A stretch of 33,730 bases of DNA from a virus, in the IMG/VR virus record IMGVR_UViG_3300035703_000280, positions 1-33,730 of that record. The stretch is one strand, 5' to 3'. The notes under the pieces are model-generated. The model saw only the letters and a program-made list of their open reading frames with translations, ran no database searches and was not told where the DNA came from. The position numbers and the translations under genes were made by a program. This document shows positions 8,798-14,660 of this stretch, piece by piece; positions within the stretch are counted from its first letter, which is position 1, and every line of letters starts with the position of its first letter.

Positions 8798-8810
8798 ATA
8801 AAAAAAAGAC

Positions 8811-8841
8811 TTGACATGTATTGTTATGTTTCGTAAGTTCG
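8811..8841 (+). promoter_or_regulatory. Early promoter
   Basis: TTGACA at 8811-8816 is followed after 17 bases by TAAGTTCG at 8834-8841. The hexamer TAAGTT is a weak sigma70 -10, but TAAGTTCG differs by one base from the Bacteroidota -7 element TAnnTTTG. It sits in an A-rich region just downstream of the terminator and about 40 bases upstream of the first early gene. It would drive the whole early/replication block. Confidence 0.5.
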
Positions 8842-8881
8842 CACCGTAATTAACAACGCACTAATAAACGGAGTGAATGCG

Positions 8882-9016
8882 ATGAAACTCAAACCACACA
8901 AACTTTATGACACTTTCGCCGAGGCAATGGCTGCAATTTTCTTGCATCCTCCAGGCGAGGCTCAAGTCATGCCATACAACGGCAAATGGGTAATTCTCAA
9001 GCGAGGTGCAAAATGA
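8882..9016 (+). CDS. Tiny early protein, 44 residues
   Basis: The start is ATG 8882, with ACGGAG at 8868-8873 eight bases upstream, and the stop TGA overlaps the next ATG (ATGA). The protein begins MKLKPHKLYDTFAEAMA and ends NGKWVILKRGAK. It is soluble, with no recognisable domain. It is the first gene after the early promoter, where phages often place small host-takeover proteins. The first 14 bases of the gene recur at the start of the ORF at 9120. Confidence 0.55.
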   Translation: MKLKPHKLYDTFAEAMAAIFLHPPGEAQVMPYNGKWVILKRGAK

Positions 9017-9123
9017 AAGACGAAACCAAGCAGGCGATATTCGAGATGGCCGTCGGACTCTTCGGCGGCCTATTCCTAAGCTACTTAATTGTTTATGCAA
9101 TCATTAATGGACTAGTACGATGA
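9013..9123 (+). CDS. Tiny single-span membrane protein, 36 residues
   Basis: This ORF is coupled to its neighbours by ATGA overlaps on both sides. After a charged start (MKDETKQ) there is one hydrophobic segment (FEMAVGLFGGLFLSYLIVYA) predicted to cross the membrane, then a short tail ending in VR. Function unknown. The strict start/stop coupling and the ORF length being set by it argue that it is real. Confidence 0.5.
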   Translation: MKDETKQAIFEMAVGLFGGLFLSYLIVYAIINGLVR

Positions 9124-9218
9124 AACTCAAACCTTGGCATATGGTGGTAATTTTTGCACTCTGCTTTATCGCTATTCGAACCTACGACTTTTGGTTATAC
9201 GGACAGGAGATAAAATGA
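9120..9218 (+). CDS. Tiny membrane-associated protein, 32 residues
   Basis: The ATG at 9120 overlaps the previous stop and its own TGA overlaps the start of the HTH gene (ATGA at 9215). The protein starts MKLKP, as does the protein from 8882, and has a hydrophobic segment (MVVIFALCFIAI). The shared 14-base beginning ATGAAACTCAAACC suggests local duplication of an early-gene start. Function unknown. Confidence 0.5.
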   Translation: MKLKPWHMVVIFALCFIAIRTYDFWLYGQEIK

Positions 9219-9427
9219 GTGACTGGCTGACTATTCGCGAGGCCGCCGAATTATTCCAAGTATCGCGAAGACTCTTGCACTATATGGCCGTCGGACGGCC
9301 TGGTGATGATATCCGAAACAAAAAAGAGGCGGTTCTAAGACAAGTAAAACAAGTGCCTTATGGCGAAAAGACAATGTATCTATTAAACTATAACGAATTA
9401 AAAAGAATACTAGGAGCGAAGAGATGA
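9215..9427 (+). CDS. Excisionase/MerR-type helix-turn-helix protein
   Basis: This is a 70-residue protein. I chose ATG 9215 because AGGAG (9204-9208) lies just upstream and the protein then begins with the domain itself. A TTG-started extension from 9134 would translate the previous small gene out of frame. Residues 4-30 (WLTIREAAELFQVSRRLLHY) are a winged helix-turn-helix of the excisionase/helix_turn_helix_17 kind. The C-terminus is basic (ELKRILGAKR). Without a visible integrase it is more likely a small regulator or accessory DNA-binding protein than a true Xis. It is coupled to the next gene (ATGA at 9424). Confidence 0.7.
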   Translation: MSDWLTIREAAELFQVSRRLLHYMAVGRPGDDIRNKKEAVLRQVKQVPYGEKTMYLLNYNELKRILGAKR

Positions 9428-9609
9428 ATGAATGCGATATCGACACAATGGTAGAGGTCGAACAAATGAAATGCCGAGAGGCAATTGCTAGACATATGAA
9501 AGCAACAGAAAGAGTCCGAGCACTTGAGAAAGAGCTTGAACAAGCAGAGAACGAACTCGAACAAGCAACAGAACAGATGCTACTTTTAGGCACTGATTAC
9601 GAAAGATAA
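9424..9609 (+). CDS. Small coiled-coil protein
   Basis: 61 residues; the start overlaps the stop of the HTH gene. Residues 10-55 form an uninterrupted charged helix with heptad character (RALEKELEQAENELEQATEQ), so a dimeric coiled coil is expected. There is no membrane segment or enzyme motif. It is followed after 20 bases by the Sak4-like gene. A partner or regulator of the recombination genes is possible but unproven. Confidence 0.55.
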   Translation: MNECDIDTMVEVEQMKCREAIARHMKATERVRALEKELEQAENELEQATEQMLLLGTDYER

Positions 9610-9629
9610 TTTATTAAAGGAGTTGAGAC

Positions 9630-10523
9630 ATGAGACTAATCACACAAACAGGCGGGATGCAAGTAAACGGGCTTAATGTCCTTATCTACGGCGATCCCGG
9701 TATCGGTAAGACCACACTCGCGAATACCGCGCCAAATCCAATTGTATTGGACTTCGACAGAGGGCTTCATCGCTCTTCTTTGCTCAAGAACGGCTTGCAG
9801 TTCGAATCATGGCAGGACCTCTTGACCAATAAGGCGGAACTGGATTCAATCCTAGCCAAGCACGATACGATCATTATCGATACGGCGGGCACAGTCATTG
9901 AGCTTATGCAGATGCACCTTACTATCAATAACCCCGGACTTCTTCGCAATACGATCAAATTGTGGGGCGAAACAAAGCGAACATTCCAAGAGTTTTTTAC
10001 GCCGCTTAAGCTTAGCGGTAAAAATGTAGTTTTCATAGCACATGCCAAAGAGAAAGAAGAAGGCGATATGCGTATTAAACGCCCTCTTATACCAGGCGCA
10101 AGTTACGACCTACTTATGCAGTCATGCGACCTCGTAGGCTATTATACCACGCAAGGCAATAAGCGCGTCTTGACCTTTGACCTCTCCGATAGCATTGTAG
10201 CTAAAAATTGCGCGGAAATTGCACCCGTACATGTCGACGGCTTGCACTCTATGACTACTTGCCTTGCTGATATATTAGAACATACCAAGACTGCAATATC
10301 GAGACGCTCCAAAGAGCAAGAGGCCGCGATTGCACTCGTATCAGAGTGGTCCGAAAAAGCAAAAGCCGCAAAGGATGCTAATAAGTTCGTATCAGACCTT
10401 AGCAAAGCAGGTCTTGAGGATGCTTTGAAGCGCGCGGTATGGGCTTCAGTTGTAACTACATTCGGCGAGCGTGGCTTGCAATGGAATAAAGAAAGCGGTA
10501 AGTTTGAAGAGGTGGTGAAATGA
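9630..10523 (+). CDS. Sak4-like recombination ATPase (AAA_24)
   Basis: This 297-residue P-loop protein is preceded by a strong AAAGGAG site. Walker A is GDPGIGKTT (residues 21-29), and a Walker B-type strand with aspartate (TIIIDTAG) lies near residues 80-88. An acidic DFDRG motif follows the first strand. The region KNVVFIAHAKEKEE and the following PLIPGASYDLLMQSCD are typical of phage nucleotide-binding proteins of the AAA_24/Sak4 group. These are RecA-related single-strand annealing or strand-exchange proteins that work with an SSB. The C-terminal 70 residues are helical. Together with the PD-(D/E)XK nuclease at 12357 and the SSB-like gene at 20243 it would form the recombination pathway. 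It overlaps the next gene by four bases. Confidence 0.8.
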   Translation: MRLITQTGGMQVNGLNVLIYGDPGIGKTTLANTAPNPIVLDFDRGLHRSSLLKNGLQFESWQDLLTNKAELDSILAKHDTIIIDTAGTVIELMQMHLTINNPGLLRNTIKLWGETKRTFQEFFTPLKLSGKNVVFIAHAKEKEEGDMRIKRPLIPGASYDLLMQSCDLVGYYTTQGNKRVLTFDLSDSIVAKNCAEIAPVHVDGLHSMTTCLADILEHTKTAISRRSKEQEAAIALVSEWSEKAKAAKDANKFVSDLSKAGLEDALKRAVWASVVTTFGERGLQWNKESGKFEEVVK

Positions 10524-10726
10524 GTCACACCTTTGAAGTCTGGGGCGCATTTGATGAAGACGATGTGCTCTTAGACTACTCGCTTTCCGAAGAGGATGTC
10601 AGAGAGTGGGCTTATGATCGCTTCGAGAAAGAGATGGTAAGCATAGCAAAAATGACAATACACGAACGCGAACAAGTGAAGATTCGCAATTTAAGAGATC
10701 CGTATCAGGAGTATATTGATGAGTAA
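10520..10726 (+). CDS. Small acidic hypothetical protein
   Basis: 68 residues; ATGA-coupled to the Sak4-like gene and overlapping the next start by eight bases. The sequence is strongly acidic with a WGAFDEDDVLLDYSLSEEDV region, and it ends DPYQEYIDE. No family recognised. Because it is coupled to the recombinase gene its product may act with it, but nothing in the sequence shows how. Confidence 0.55.
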   Translation: MSHTFEVWGAFDEDDVLLDYSLSEEDVREWAYDRFEKEMVSIAKMTIHEREQVKIRNLRDPYQEYIDE

Positions 10727-11003
10727 GCAAACAGACTGGACTGCAAAATACTATGAAGGCATGAGAATAAATGCGCATCAGCATTATGCAAAGATGGTAG
10801 AGCAAACAGGAAACTATATGAGCGTAATACATACGGCAATAGATTTTTATTGCGAATATCAGAAGCTATCAAAATTTCAAAGGATTATTCAAGCGATACA
10901 ATTTAAGCGCAAAAGATTTAATCCGCCCTCAGTAGATGAAAAGTCAATTACTAATAATTTTAATCAGAATTTGCAAGCATATATTGGAGGCGATGATGAG
11001 TAA
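10719..11003 (+). CDS. Small hypothetical protein of the early cassette array (1)
   Basis: 94 residues from ATG 10719; a TTG one codon earlier is not needed. The first 16 bases (ATGAGTAAGCAAACAG) are repeated exactly at the start of the gene at 11276. N-terminus MSKQTDWTAKYYEGM, Tyr- and Gln-rich, C-terminus YIGGDDE. It belongs to a row of short genes that begin with MSK/MSN and mostly end in GGDDE or GGDHE because their joints are conserved. Function unknown. Proteins of this look are common, as I recall, in Bacteroidota phages. Confidence 0.55.
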   Translation: MSKQTDWTAKYYEGMRINAHQHYAKMVEQTGNYMSVIHTAIDFYCEYQKLSKFQRIIQAIQFKRKRFNPPSVDEKSITNNFNQNLQAYIGGDDE

Positions 11004-11283
11004 GAGACAAACGTCGGTGGATTGGATGAGGCAAAGTATAGAAAATACGTCTATACATTGGGGTTCGGAATTATACTATAATCAAAAAGGCGAAAGTTTC
11101 AATTGCATTGTAATTAAAATACAGCCCGAAAAATTAGAGGAATTTTTACTAAAAGCCAAGCAAATGGAAAAAGAGCAAATTGTTGATGCGCATTTACTCG
11201 GACTTTTACTTGATTTGACAAAAGATGCAGGAACGCAAGCAGAACAATACTATCAAGAAACCTACGGAGGCGACCATGAGTAA
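10996..11283 (+). CDS. Small hypothetical protein of the early cassette array (2)
   Basis: 95 residues. The start at ATG 10996 is five bases after GGAGG (10986-10990) and gives the same MSK beginning as the neighbours. The ATG at 10993 is too close to that site. A VDWMRQSI start region, then EEFLLKAKQMEKEQIVDAH and the ending AEQYYQETYGGDHE, match a short protein type I recall from Bacteroidota phages, usually annotated as hypothetical. Both ends overlap neighbours by eight bases in the conserved junction. Confidence 0.6.
   Translation: MSKRQTSVDWMRQSIENTSIHWGSELYYNQKGESFNCIVIKIQPEKLEEFLLKAKQMEKEQIVDAHLLGLLLDLTKDAGTQAEQYYQETYGGDHE
11257..11283 (+). repeat. Conserved gene-junction repeat, copy A
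   Basis: This 27-base block spans the last codons of one gene (ETYGGD..E, stop) and the ribosome site plus first codons of the next (MSK). It matches copy B at 11555-11581 at 26 of 27 positions. A shorter copy (18 bases, one difference from copy B) is at 10986-11003. The block contains GGAGG, the start ATG and the upstream TAA, so it is a complete translation-coupling module. Confidence 0.75.
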
Positions 11284-11581
11284 GCAAACAGCGGTTAAAA
11301 TGTTCAAAGCCCAAAAGCAAACAAAAAGATTTCGAAAGAATCAAATTGTTTGGGTACTTGCAGATTTTGCAAACCATGCAATTATATGGCATAAATGGCA
11401 AGGCATAGGGCGGTATGTTATGTCTACAATAGCAAAGTTTGCAACGTCTAATAATTGGAATTTTAATATCGGCAATGATGGATTCAAAGAAATTAAAATT
11501 AGCCAAGATCAATTGAATGCAATTACTAAAACTTGCCGAGCAAAGTATTTACTTGAAACCTACGGAGGCGACGATGAGTAA
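11276..11581 (+). CDS. Small basic hypothetical protein of the early cassette array (3)
   Basis: 101 residues from ATG 11276 with GGAGG at 11266-11270. It begins MSKQTAVKMFKAQKQTKRFRKN, very basic, then a Trp-rich middle (IIWHKWQGIGRY, NNWNF), and ends ETYGGDDE. The basic aromatic composition would suit a nucleic-acid binding protein, but no fold is recognised. Its beginning repeats that of the gene at 10719 and its end repeats that of the gene at 10996. Confidence 0.55.
   Translation: MSKQTAVKMFKAQKQTKRFRKNQIVWVLADFANHAIIWHKWQGIGRYVMSTIAKFATSNNWNFNIGNDGFKEIKISQDQLNAITKTCRAKYLLETYGGDDE
11555..11581 (+). repeat. Conserved gene-junction repeat, copy B
   Basis: Second full copy of the GAAACCTACGGAGGCGA-ATGAGTAA type junction, joining the genes at 11276 and 11574. 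It differs from copy A at one base just before the ATG. Confidence 0.75.
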
Positions 11582-11702
11582 CCACAAAAGCGAGCAAGAC
11601 AAGTATTTTGAAATCGCCACGACTTCTGCAAGAATAACTATAAGTATTATTGCTATGATTGCAATAGGTATTTTCTTCATTCATAAATTGGCGGGGTGCT
11701 AA
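11574..11702 (+). CDS. Tiny single-span membrane protein
   Basis: 42 residues from ATG 11574, with GGAGG at 11564-11568. A polar start (MSNHKSEQDKYFEIATTS) is followed by one hydrophobic span (ITISIIAMIAIGIFFIH) and ends KLAGC. Function unknown. The start lies in the third copy of the conserved junction, which fixes the start codon. Confidence 0.55.
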   Translation: MSNHKSEQDKYFEIATTSARITISIIAMIAIGIFFIHKLAGC

Positions 11703-11703
11703 C

Positions 11704-11937
11704 ATGAGTAAAACCGCAATGCAGACCCTACGGCAATCACTCGACTTCGCATATTACGAGGCTTCAGTGACTCGGACTCCAGGCGAAGTCCTATCGCAAA
11801 TAAGATTCCAAACAGTTGACTTGTTAGCAAAGGAACGCGAGCAAATAATCAAAGCATTCGAGGCGGGCGCAAAACTTAAAGAAGCCTGCACGCCAGAAGC
11901 GTATTATCGGTTGGTATATTTGCAGGGGGATGTATGA
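11704..11937 (+). CDS. Small helical hypothetical protein
   Basis: 77 residues from ATG 11704, one base after the preceding stop. It again begins MSK. The sequence is helical and charged (TVDLLAKEREQIIKAFEAGAKLKEA), with no membrane segment. It overlaps the next gene by four bases (ATGA). No family recognised. Confidence 0.55.
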   Translation: MSKTAMQTLRQSLDFAYYEASVTRTPGEVLSQIRFQTVDLLAKEREQIIKAFEAGAKLKEACTPEAYYRLVYLQGDV

Positions 11938-12176
11938 AACAGTATTGGATGCCTATAGAAACAGCTCCAAAAGATGGCACAAGCATAATTGTTATGTATG
12001 AGATATGCGATGAAACCTTTGTTCATGTTGCATCATGGCTTGATAAAGATGATAAATTTCAAGAAGGATGGACTACTTATGGAAATACATATAGTTGGGG
12101 CTATTTAGAAGGCCTCCAAAAGCCTAAATATTGGCTACCATTACCTGAAATATTTACTAAAGGAGATAAGGCATGA
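11934..12176 (+). CDS. DUF551-like small protein
   Basis: 80 residues. The N-terminal WMPIETAPKDGTSIIV and C-terminal YWLPLPE motifs are the two ends of the DUF551-type domain that many phages carry (a W-P-I...P-DG start and a W-PLP end). The function of that family is not known to me. Start and stop are coupled to the neighbours (ATGA at 11934 and 12173). The next gene's AAGGAG lies within its last codons. Confidence 0.7.
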   Translation: MKQYWMPIETAPKDGTSIIVMYEICDETFVHVASWLDKDDKFQEGWTTYGNTYSWGYLEGLQKPKYWLPLPEIFTKGDKA

Positions 12177-12370
12177 AAAGCGCAGTGGAGTGGTTGGAAA
12201 GTGAGATAAGAAAATATTTACACAGTAATTCAGTAATGAATTACGATTCTTTTAGTGATTTATTCGCAAAAGCAAAAGAGCACGAAATAGGCTTTTTACA
12301 AGCAGAATTCCAATTTGGATATGAGCAAGCAATAGACGATATGAAGGAGCTTGAAGATGATCAAAATTAG
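12173..12370 (+). CDS. Small hypothetical protein (VEWL-start type)
   Basis: 65 residues, with a strong AAAGGAG site upstream. The beginning MKSAVEWLESEIRKY followed by a FAKAKEHEI segment is typical of short proteins I recall from Bacteroidota phages, and is distantly like the protein at 10996 (VDWMRQSI ... AKQMEKEQI). Acidic C-terminus (ELEDDQN). Function unknown. Its last codons carry the AAGGAG used by the nuclease gene, which it overlaps by 14 bases. Confidence 0.55.
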   Translation: MKSAVEWLESEIRKYLHSNSVMNYDSFSDLFAKAKEHEIGFLQAEFQFGYEQAIDDMKELEDDQN

Positions 12371-12977
12371 TGCCACCCAGCTCGAATCATACCGCCGCTT
12401 TCTTGATGGTCTGATTACAGTCGAGCAGTTCGAGCGCTCTTTGCTAAGACTCGATCCGCCGAATGCAATGATGGAGCGCGGTATCGCATTCCACGAGATG
12501 ATGCAAACCGACAGCCCTCAAGAGTTCGAGGGACAATTTAGCAATAACTGCATTATCAACGCCCGCAACTGCATGGATTACCGCTCGCGAGTGTTTGAAT
12601 ACAAAGTTCGCCGCGTATTCCGCACTCCATTCGGTGATATATCAGTTACCGGAGTCGCAGACCAACTAATCGGGCTCGATGTCGTGGAAATCAAAACCAA
12701 GTATAGTCCCATTAATTTCGATGCCTATTACAGCTCAATACAATGGCGTGTGTATTGCGAGTTATTCAACGCGCCGTATGTTCACTACAAGATATTCGAG
12801 TTCGACTCACCTGAAGCCATGGACTTTAAAAACAAAGCGGAATACTCATTCCCGAGACCCGCCTACAATTACGAATATGTCCGAAACATGATACACTACT
12901 TACATGAGTATATCTTAGTTCGAGGACTTGATAAAGAGGATGTTTTGCAATTGAAAGAGGATACAGTTCTTATTTAA
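12357..12977 (+). CDS. PD-(D/E)XK exonuclease (RecB/Cas4-like)
   Basis: 206 residues from ATG 12357, eight bases after AAGGAG (12343-12348). The motif order is that of the RecB-type PD-(D/E)XK nucleases: GIAFHEMM with His46, then TGVADQLI with Asp102, VVEIKTK with Glu111 and Lys113, then the QxxxY motif Gln129-Tyr133. No helicase part and no iron-sulphur cysteine set is present. Such phage nucleases resect DNA ends to load an annealing protein, so the natural partner here is the Sak4-like ATPase at 9630. The ORF could open earlier at TTG 12351, which adds only two residues. Confidence 0.8.
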   Translation: MIKISATQLESYRRFLDGLITVEQFERSLLRLDPPNAMMERGIAFHEMMQTDSPQEFEGQFSNNCIINARNCMDYRSRVFEYKVRRVFRTPFGDISVTGVADQLIGLDVVEIKTKYSPINFDAYYSSIQWRVYCELFNAPYVHYKIFEFDSPEAMDFKNKAEYSFPRPAYNYEYVRNMIHYLHEYILVRGLDKEDVLQLKEDTVLI

Positions 12978-12997
12978 TTATTTATTGGAGATGAGAT

Positions 12998-13315
12998 ATG
13001 TTTAAGGAGCTATTCAAAAGATGGTTTGGAACTACTGAAACCAAATCAAATAACAAGCAAAGAATTAAGATTCAGAAGTTTGAATCAGTAGAAGAGGCAA
13101 GGGGATATATTTACAGTATTAAATCAAACAAGACTCATAAACAGATAGCTAAATATCTAAATAGAAAAGGATATAGAACTGTAAGAGGTTGTGAATTTAG
13201 CGCACAAACTGTAAAGTATTACATGAAAGATGATTTTAAATTAAACTTTGTTCGATATAGAAATGCTGAACGCGAGCGTAGTAGAAGAGCAAATAGCAAA
13301 GGAGTCACAGCATGA
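12998..13315 (+). CDS. HTH protein resembling a serine-recombinase accessory domain
   Basis: 105 residues with a GGAG site upstream. Residues 46-78 (KQIAKYLNRKGYRTVRGCEF then SAQTVKYYMKD) have the pattern of the DNA-binding Recombinase domain of large serine recombinases (IAxxLNxxGxxTxxGxxWsxxtVxxIL). No catalytic resolvase domain is present, and the ends are strongly basic (RYRNAERERSRRANSKG). It is therefore an orphan DNA-binding protein, perhaps a regulator. A remnant of a recombinase is less likely because the gene is intact and coupled to the next one (ATGA). Confidence 0.6.
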   Translation: MFKELFKRWFGTTETKSNNKQRIKIQKFESVEEARGYIYSIKSNKTHKQIAKYLNRKGYRTVRGCEFSAQTVKYYMKDDFKLNFVRYRNAERERSRRANSKGVTA

Positions 13316-13620
13316 AAACATCCGCCCTATACAAAGAAGTCGCAGGTATCGAGACTTCGCTTAAACCCGGCGTGCCTTTGTCTCAGCAATTGCGAGAAGA
13401 ACGCAAGGTAATCGAGAGAACTGCTATCGGATATCAAAAGAGCAAAGGCGAAGGCCTCACACCTGATGAAAGACAAGGCATTACAGCTCTTGCGCTTAAA
13501 ATACCACACGCAATGGCAGATCGATTCCGAGAACTCGCAAGAGCGCAAAATATCTCACAAAGAGAGCTATTCAGAAGAGCACTTAAAAAATACTTTAAAG
13601 AATTTGAGGATGTGAAATGA
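13312..13620 (+). CDS. Ribbon-helix-helix-like protein with LSQQLREER N-terminal motif
   Basis: 102 residues. The C-terminal half (IPHAMADRFRELARAQNI then SQRELFRRALKKYF) reads as a CopG/Arc-type ribbon-helix-helix segment. Residues 22-36 (PLSQQLREERKVIER) reappear at the same position in the next gene and in altered form in the one after. The role is probably DNA binding in the replication region, either as a regulator or as an initiator accessory protein. It overlaps both neighbours by four bases. Confidence 0.6.
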   Translation: MKTSALYKEVAGIETSLKPGVPLSQQLREERKVIERTAIGYQKSKGEGLTPDERQGITALALKIPHAMADRFRELARAQNISQRELFRRALKKYFKEFEDVK

Positions 13621-14180
13621 ATTATGTGGCTATTTACGATGAGGGGGAAGGTCTACCGACCCCCTTCATCAAAGGCAAAAGCCTATCCGAGCAACTAAGA
13701 GAGGAACGCGAAGAACTCGAACGCAAAGCAAAGCAAGCAATAAAAACTAAGAATAACCTTGCAGATTATTACTTTGCAAAACAAAAGAGACCGCAAATTC
13801 AATACGCTCAGTTTAACCCGAAAACCAAAAGCGCTCACTTTATGACGCGAGGCATGGACTTCGCATTCGCAAATCCATACGCGGAACTATCCGGGCTTGA
13901 AGTCGAAATACTCAAACACTTTCCGACAAAACACACGCTCAGAGATAAGGTAAGATTCCAAGAGCTAATAGCAGCAAAGAGGATGTTTATATTCTTTGCA
14001 ACCGTATATCTGAAGCTCACATCATTCAAGATCGCCGAATACCTAGACATGAATCGCTCGACTCTATCGCATCATATTTACGCGGCAATCGATGAACTCG
14101 ATACTTACTCTCAAGTGCAAGTAACAGCCCAAAAAATCGAAGACTATCTCTGGACTCGACATGAACAATTTAGATCGTGA
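13617..14180 (+). CDS. DnaA domain IV-like replication protein (1)
   Basis: 187 residues. The first 36 residues parallel those of the previous protein, including SLSEQLREEREELER at residues 22-36. The C-terminal part (about residues 115-185: AAKRMFIFFATVYLKLTSFK, IAEYLDMNRSTLSHHIYAAID) has the form of the DnaA C-terminal DNA-binding domain. In that domain a helix-turn-helix is followed by the signature loop that reads RDHSTV in DnaA and NRSTLSHH here. No AAA+ ATPase domain is present. A stand-alone origin-binding protein that works with the VirE-type helicase is the likeliest role. It ends 40 bases before the next start. Confidence 0.65.
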   Translation: MNYVAIYDEGEGLPTPFIKGKSLSEQLREEREELERKAKQAIKTKNNLADYYFAKQKRPQIQYAQFNPKTKSAHFMTRGMDFAFANPYAELSGLEVEILKHFPTKHTLRDKVRFQELIAAKRMFIFFATVYLKLTSFKIAEYLDMNRSTLSHHIYAAIDELDTYSQVQVTAQKIEDYLWTRHEQFRS

Positions 14181-14219
14181 AACTACTTTACAAGTCGGAT
14201 ATTATATCGAGGAAAAAAT

Positions 14220-14660
14220 ATGCCCTTACATCCGATCGGTCACATCAGTGATCTCGCGCAAGATACAAACCCTAAGCCGCTGGCTACGCTCCCGCTTTCT
14301 GCGATTCTTAAAATAGAACGCGAGGAATTGTTCGGAAATCGAACAAAGAAACCGCGCGGGCGTGTTCGAAAACTGAACACAGCCGAACTATTTGAAGTAT
14401 CAGAGAGGGTAATTGAAGTGGTCGCTGAATACTATGGCGTATCAGTTCAGCATATCCACCAGCGCCAAAGCTTTGCGCGTCATGTGGCAATAACAATATG
14501 CTATCAAGACTTTGCATTCACTATGACGGATATCGCTTTTATATTTAATTGCGATCGTAAATTACCTATAATTGCAGCCCGAAATATCAAACACGAGCGC
14601 ATACTAGACCCGAACTTCAACGAAATCTACTTACAACTTATTCGCAAGGCCAAGGCATGA
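14220..14660 (+). CDS. DnaA domain IV-like replication protein (2)
   Basis: 146 residues. Residues 55-130 follow the DnaA domain IV layout. VIEVVAEYYGVSVQHIHQR is the helix pair seen at the start of that domain, ARHVAITICYQDFAFTMTDI is the linking helix, and AFIFNCDRKLPIIAARNIKH stands where DnaA has the IGxxFGxRDHSTV motif. An LSAILKIEREEL stretch near residues 26-37 resembles the N-terminal motif of the two preceding proteins. ATPase domain absent. A second origin-binding or regulatory protein is the best guess. The ATG at 14220 follows AGGAAAA. It overlaps the primase-helicase by four bases. Confidence 0.65.
   Translation: MPLHPIGHISDLAQDTNPKPLATLPLSAILKIEREELFGNRTKKPRGRVRKLNTAELFEVSERVIEVVAEYYGVSVQHIHQRQSFARHVAITICYQDFAFTMTDIAFIFNCDRKLPIIAARNIKHERILDPNFNEIYLQLIRKAKA

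Noticed and set aside
9134-9214. N-terminal extension of the excisionase-like protein from TTG 9134
   Set aside because: It overlaps the tiny ORF at 9120-9218 in another frame; the ATG at 9215 has AGGAG and gives a protein that starts at the domain border.
12679-12891. A 70-codon + strand ORF inside the PD-(D/E)XK nuclease gene
   Set aside because: It is an alternative frame of a gene whose catalytic motifs run through the same bases.
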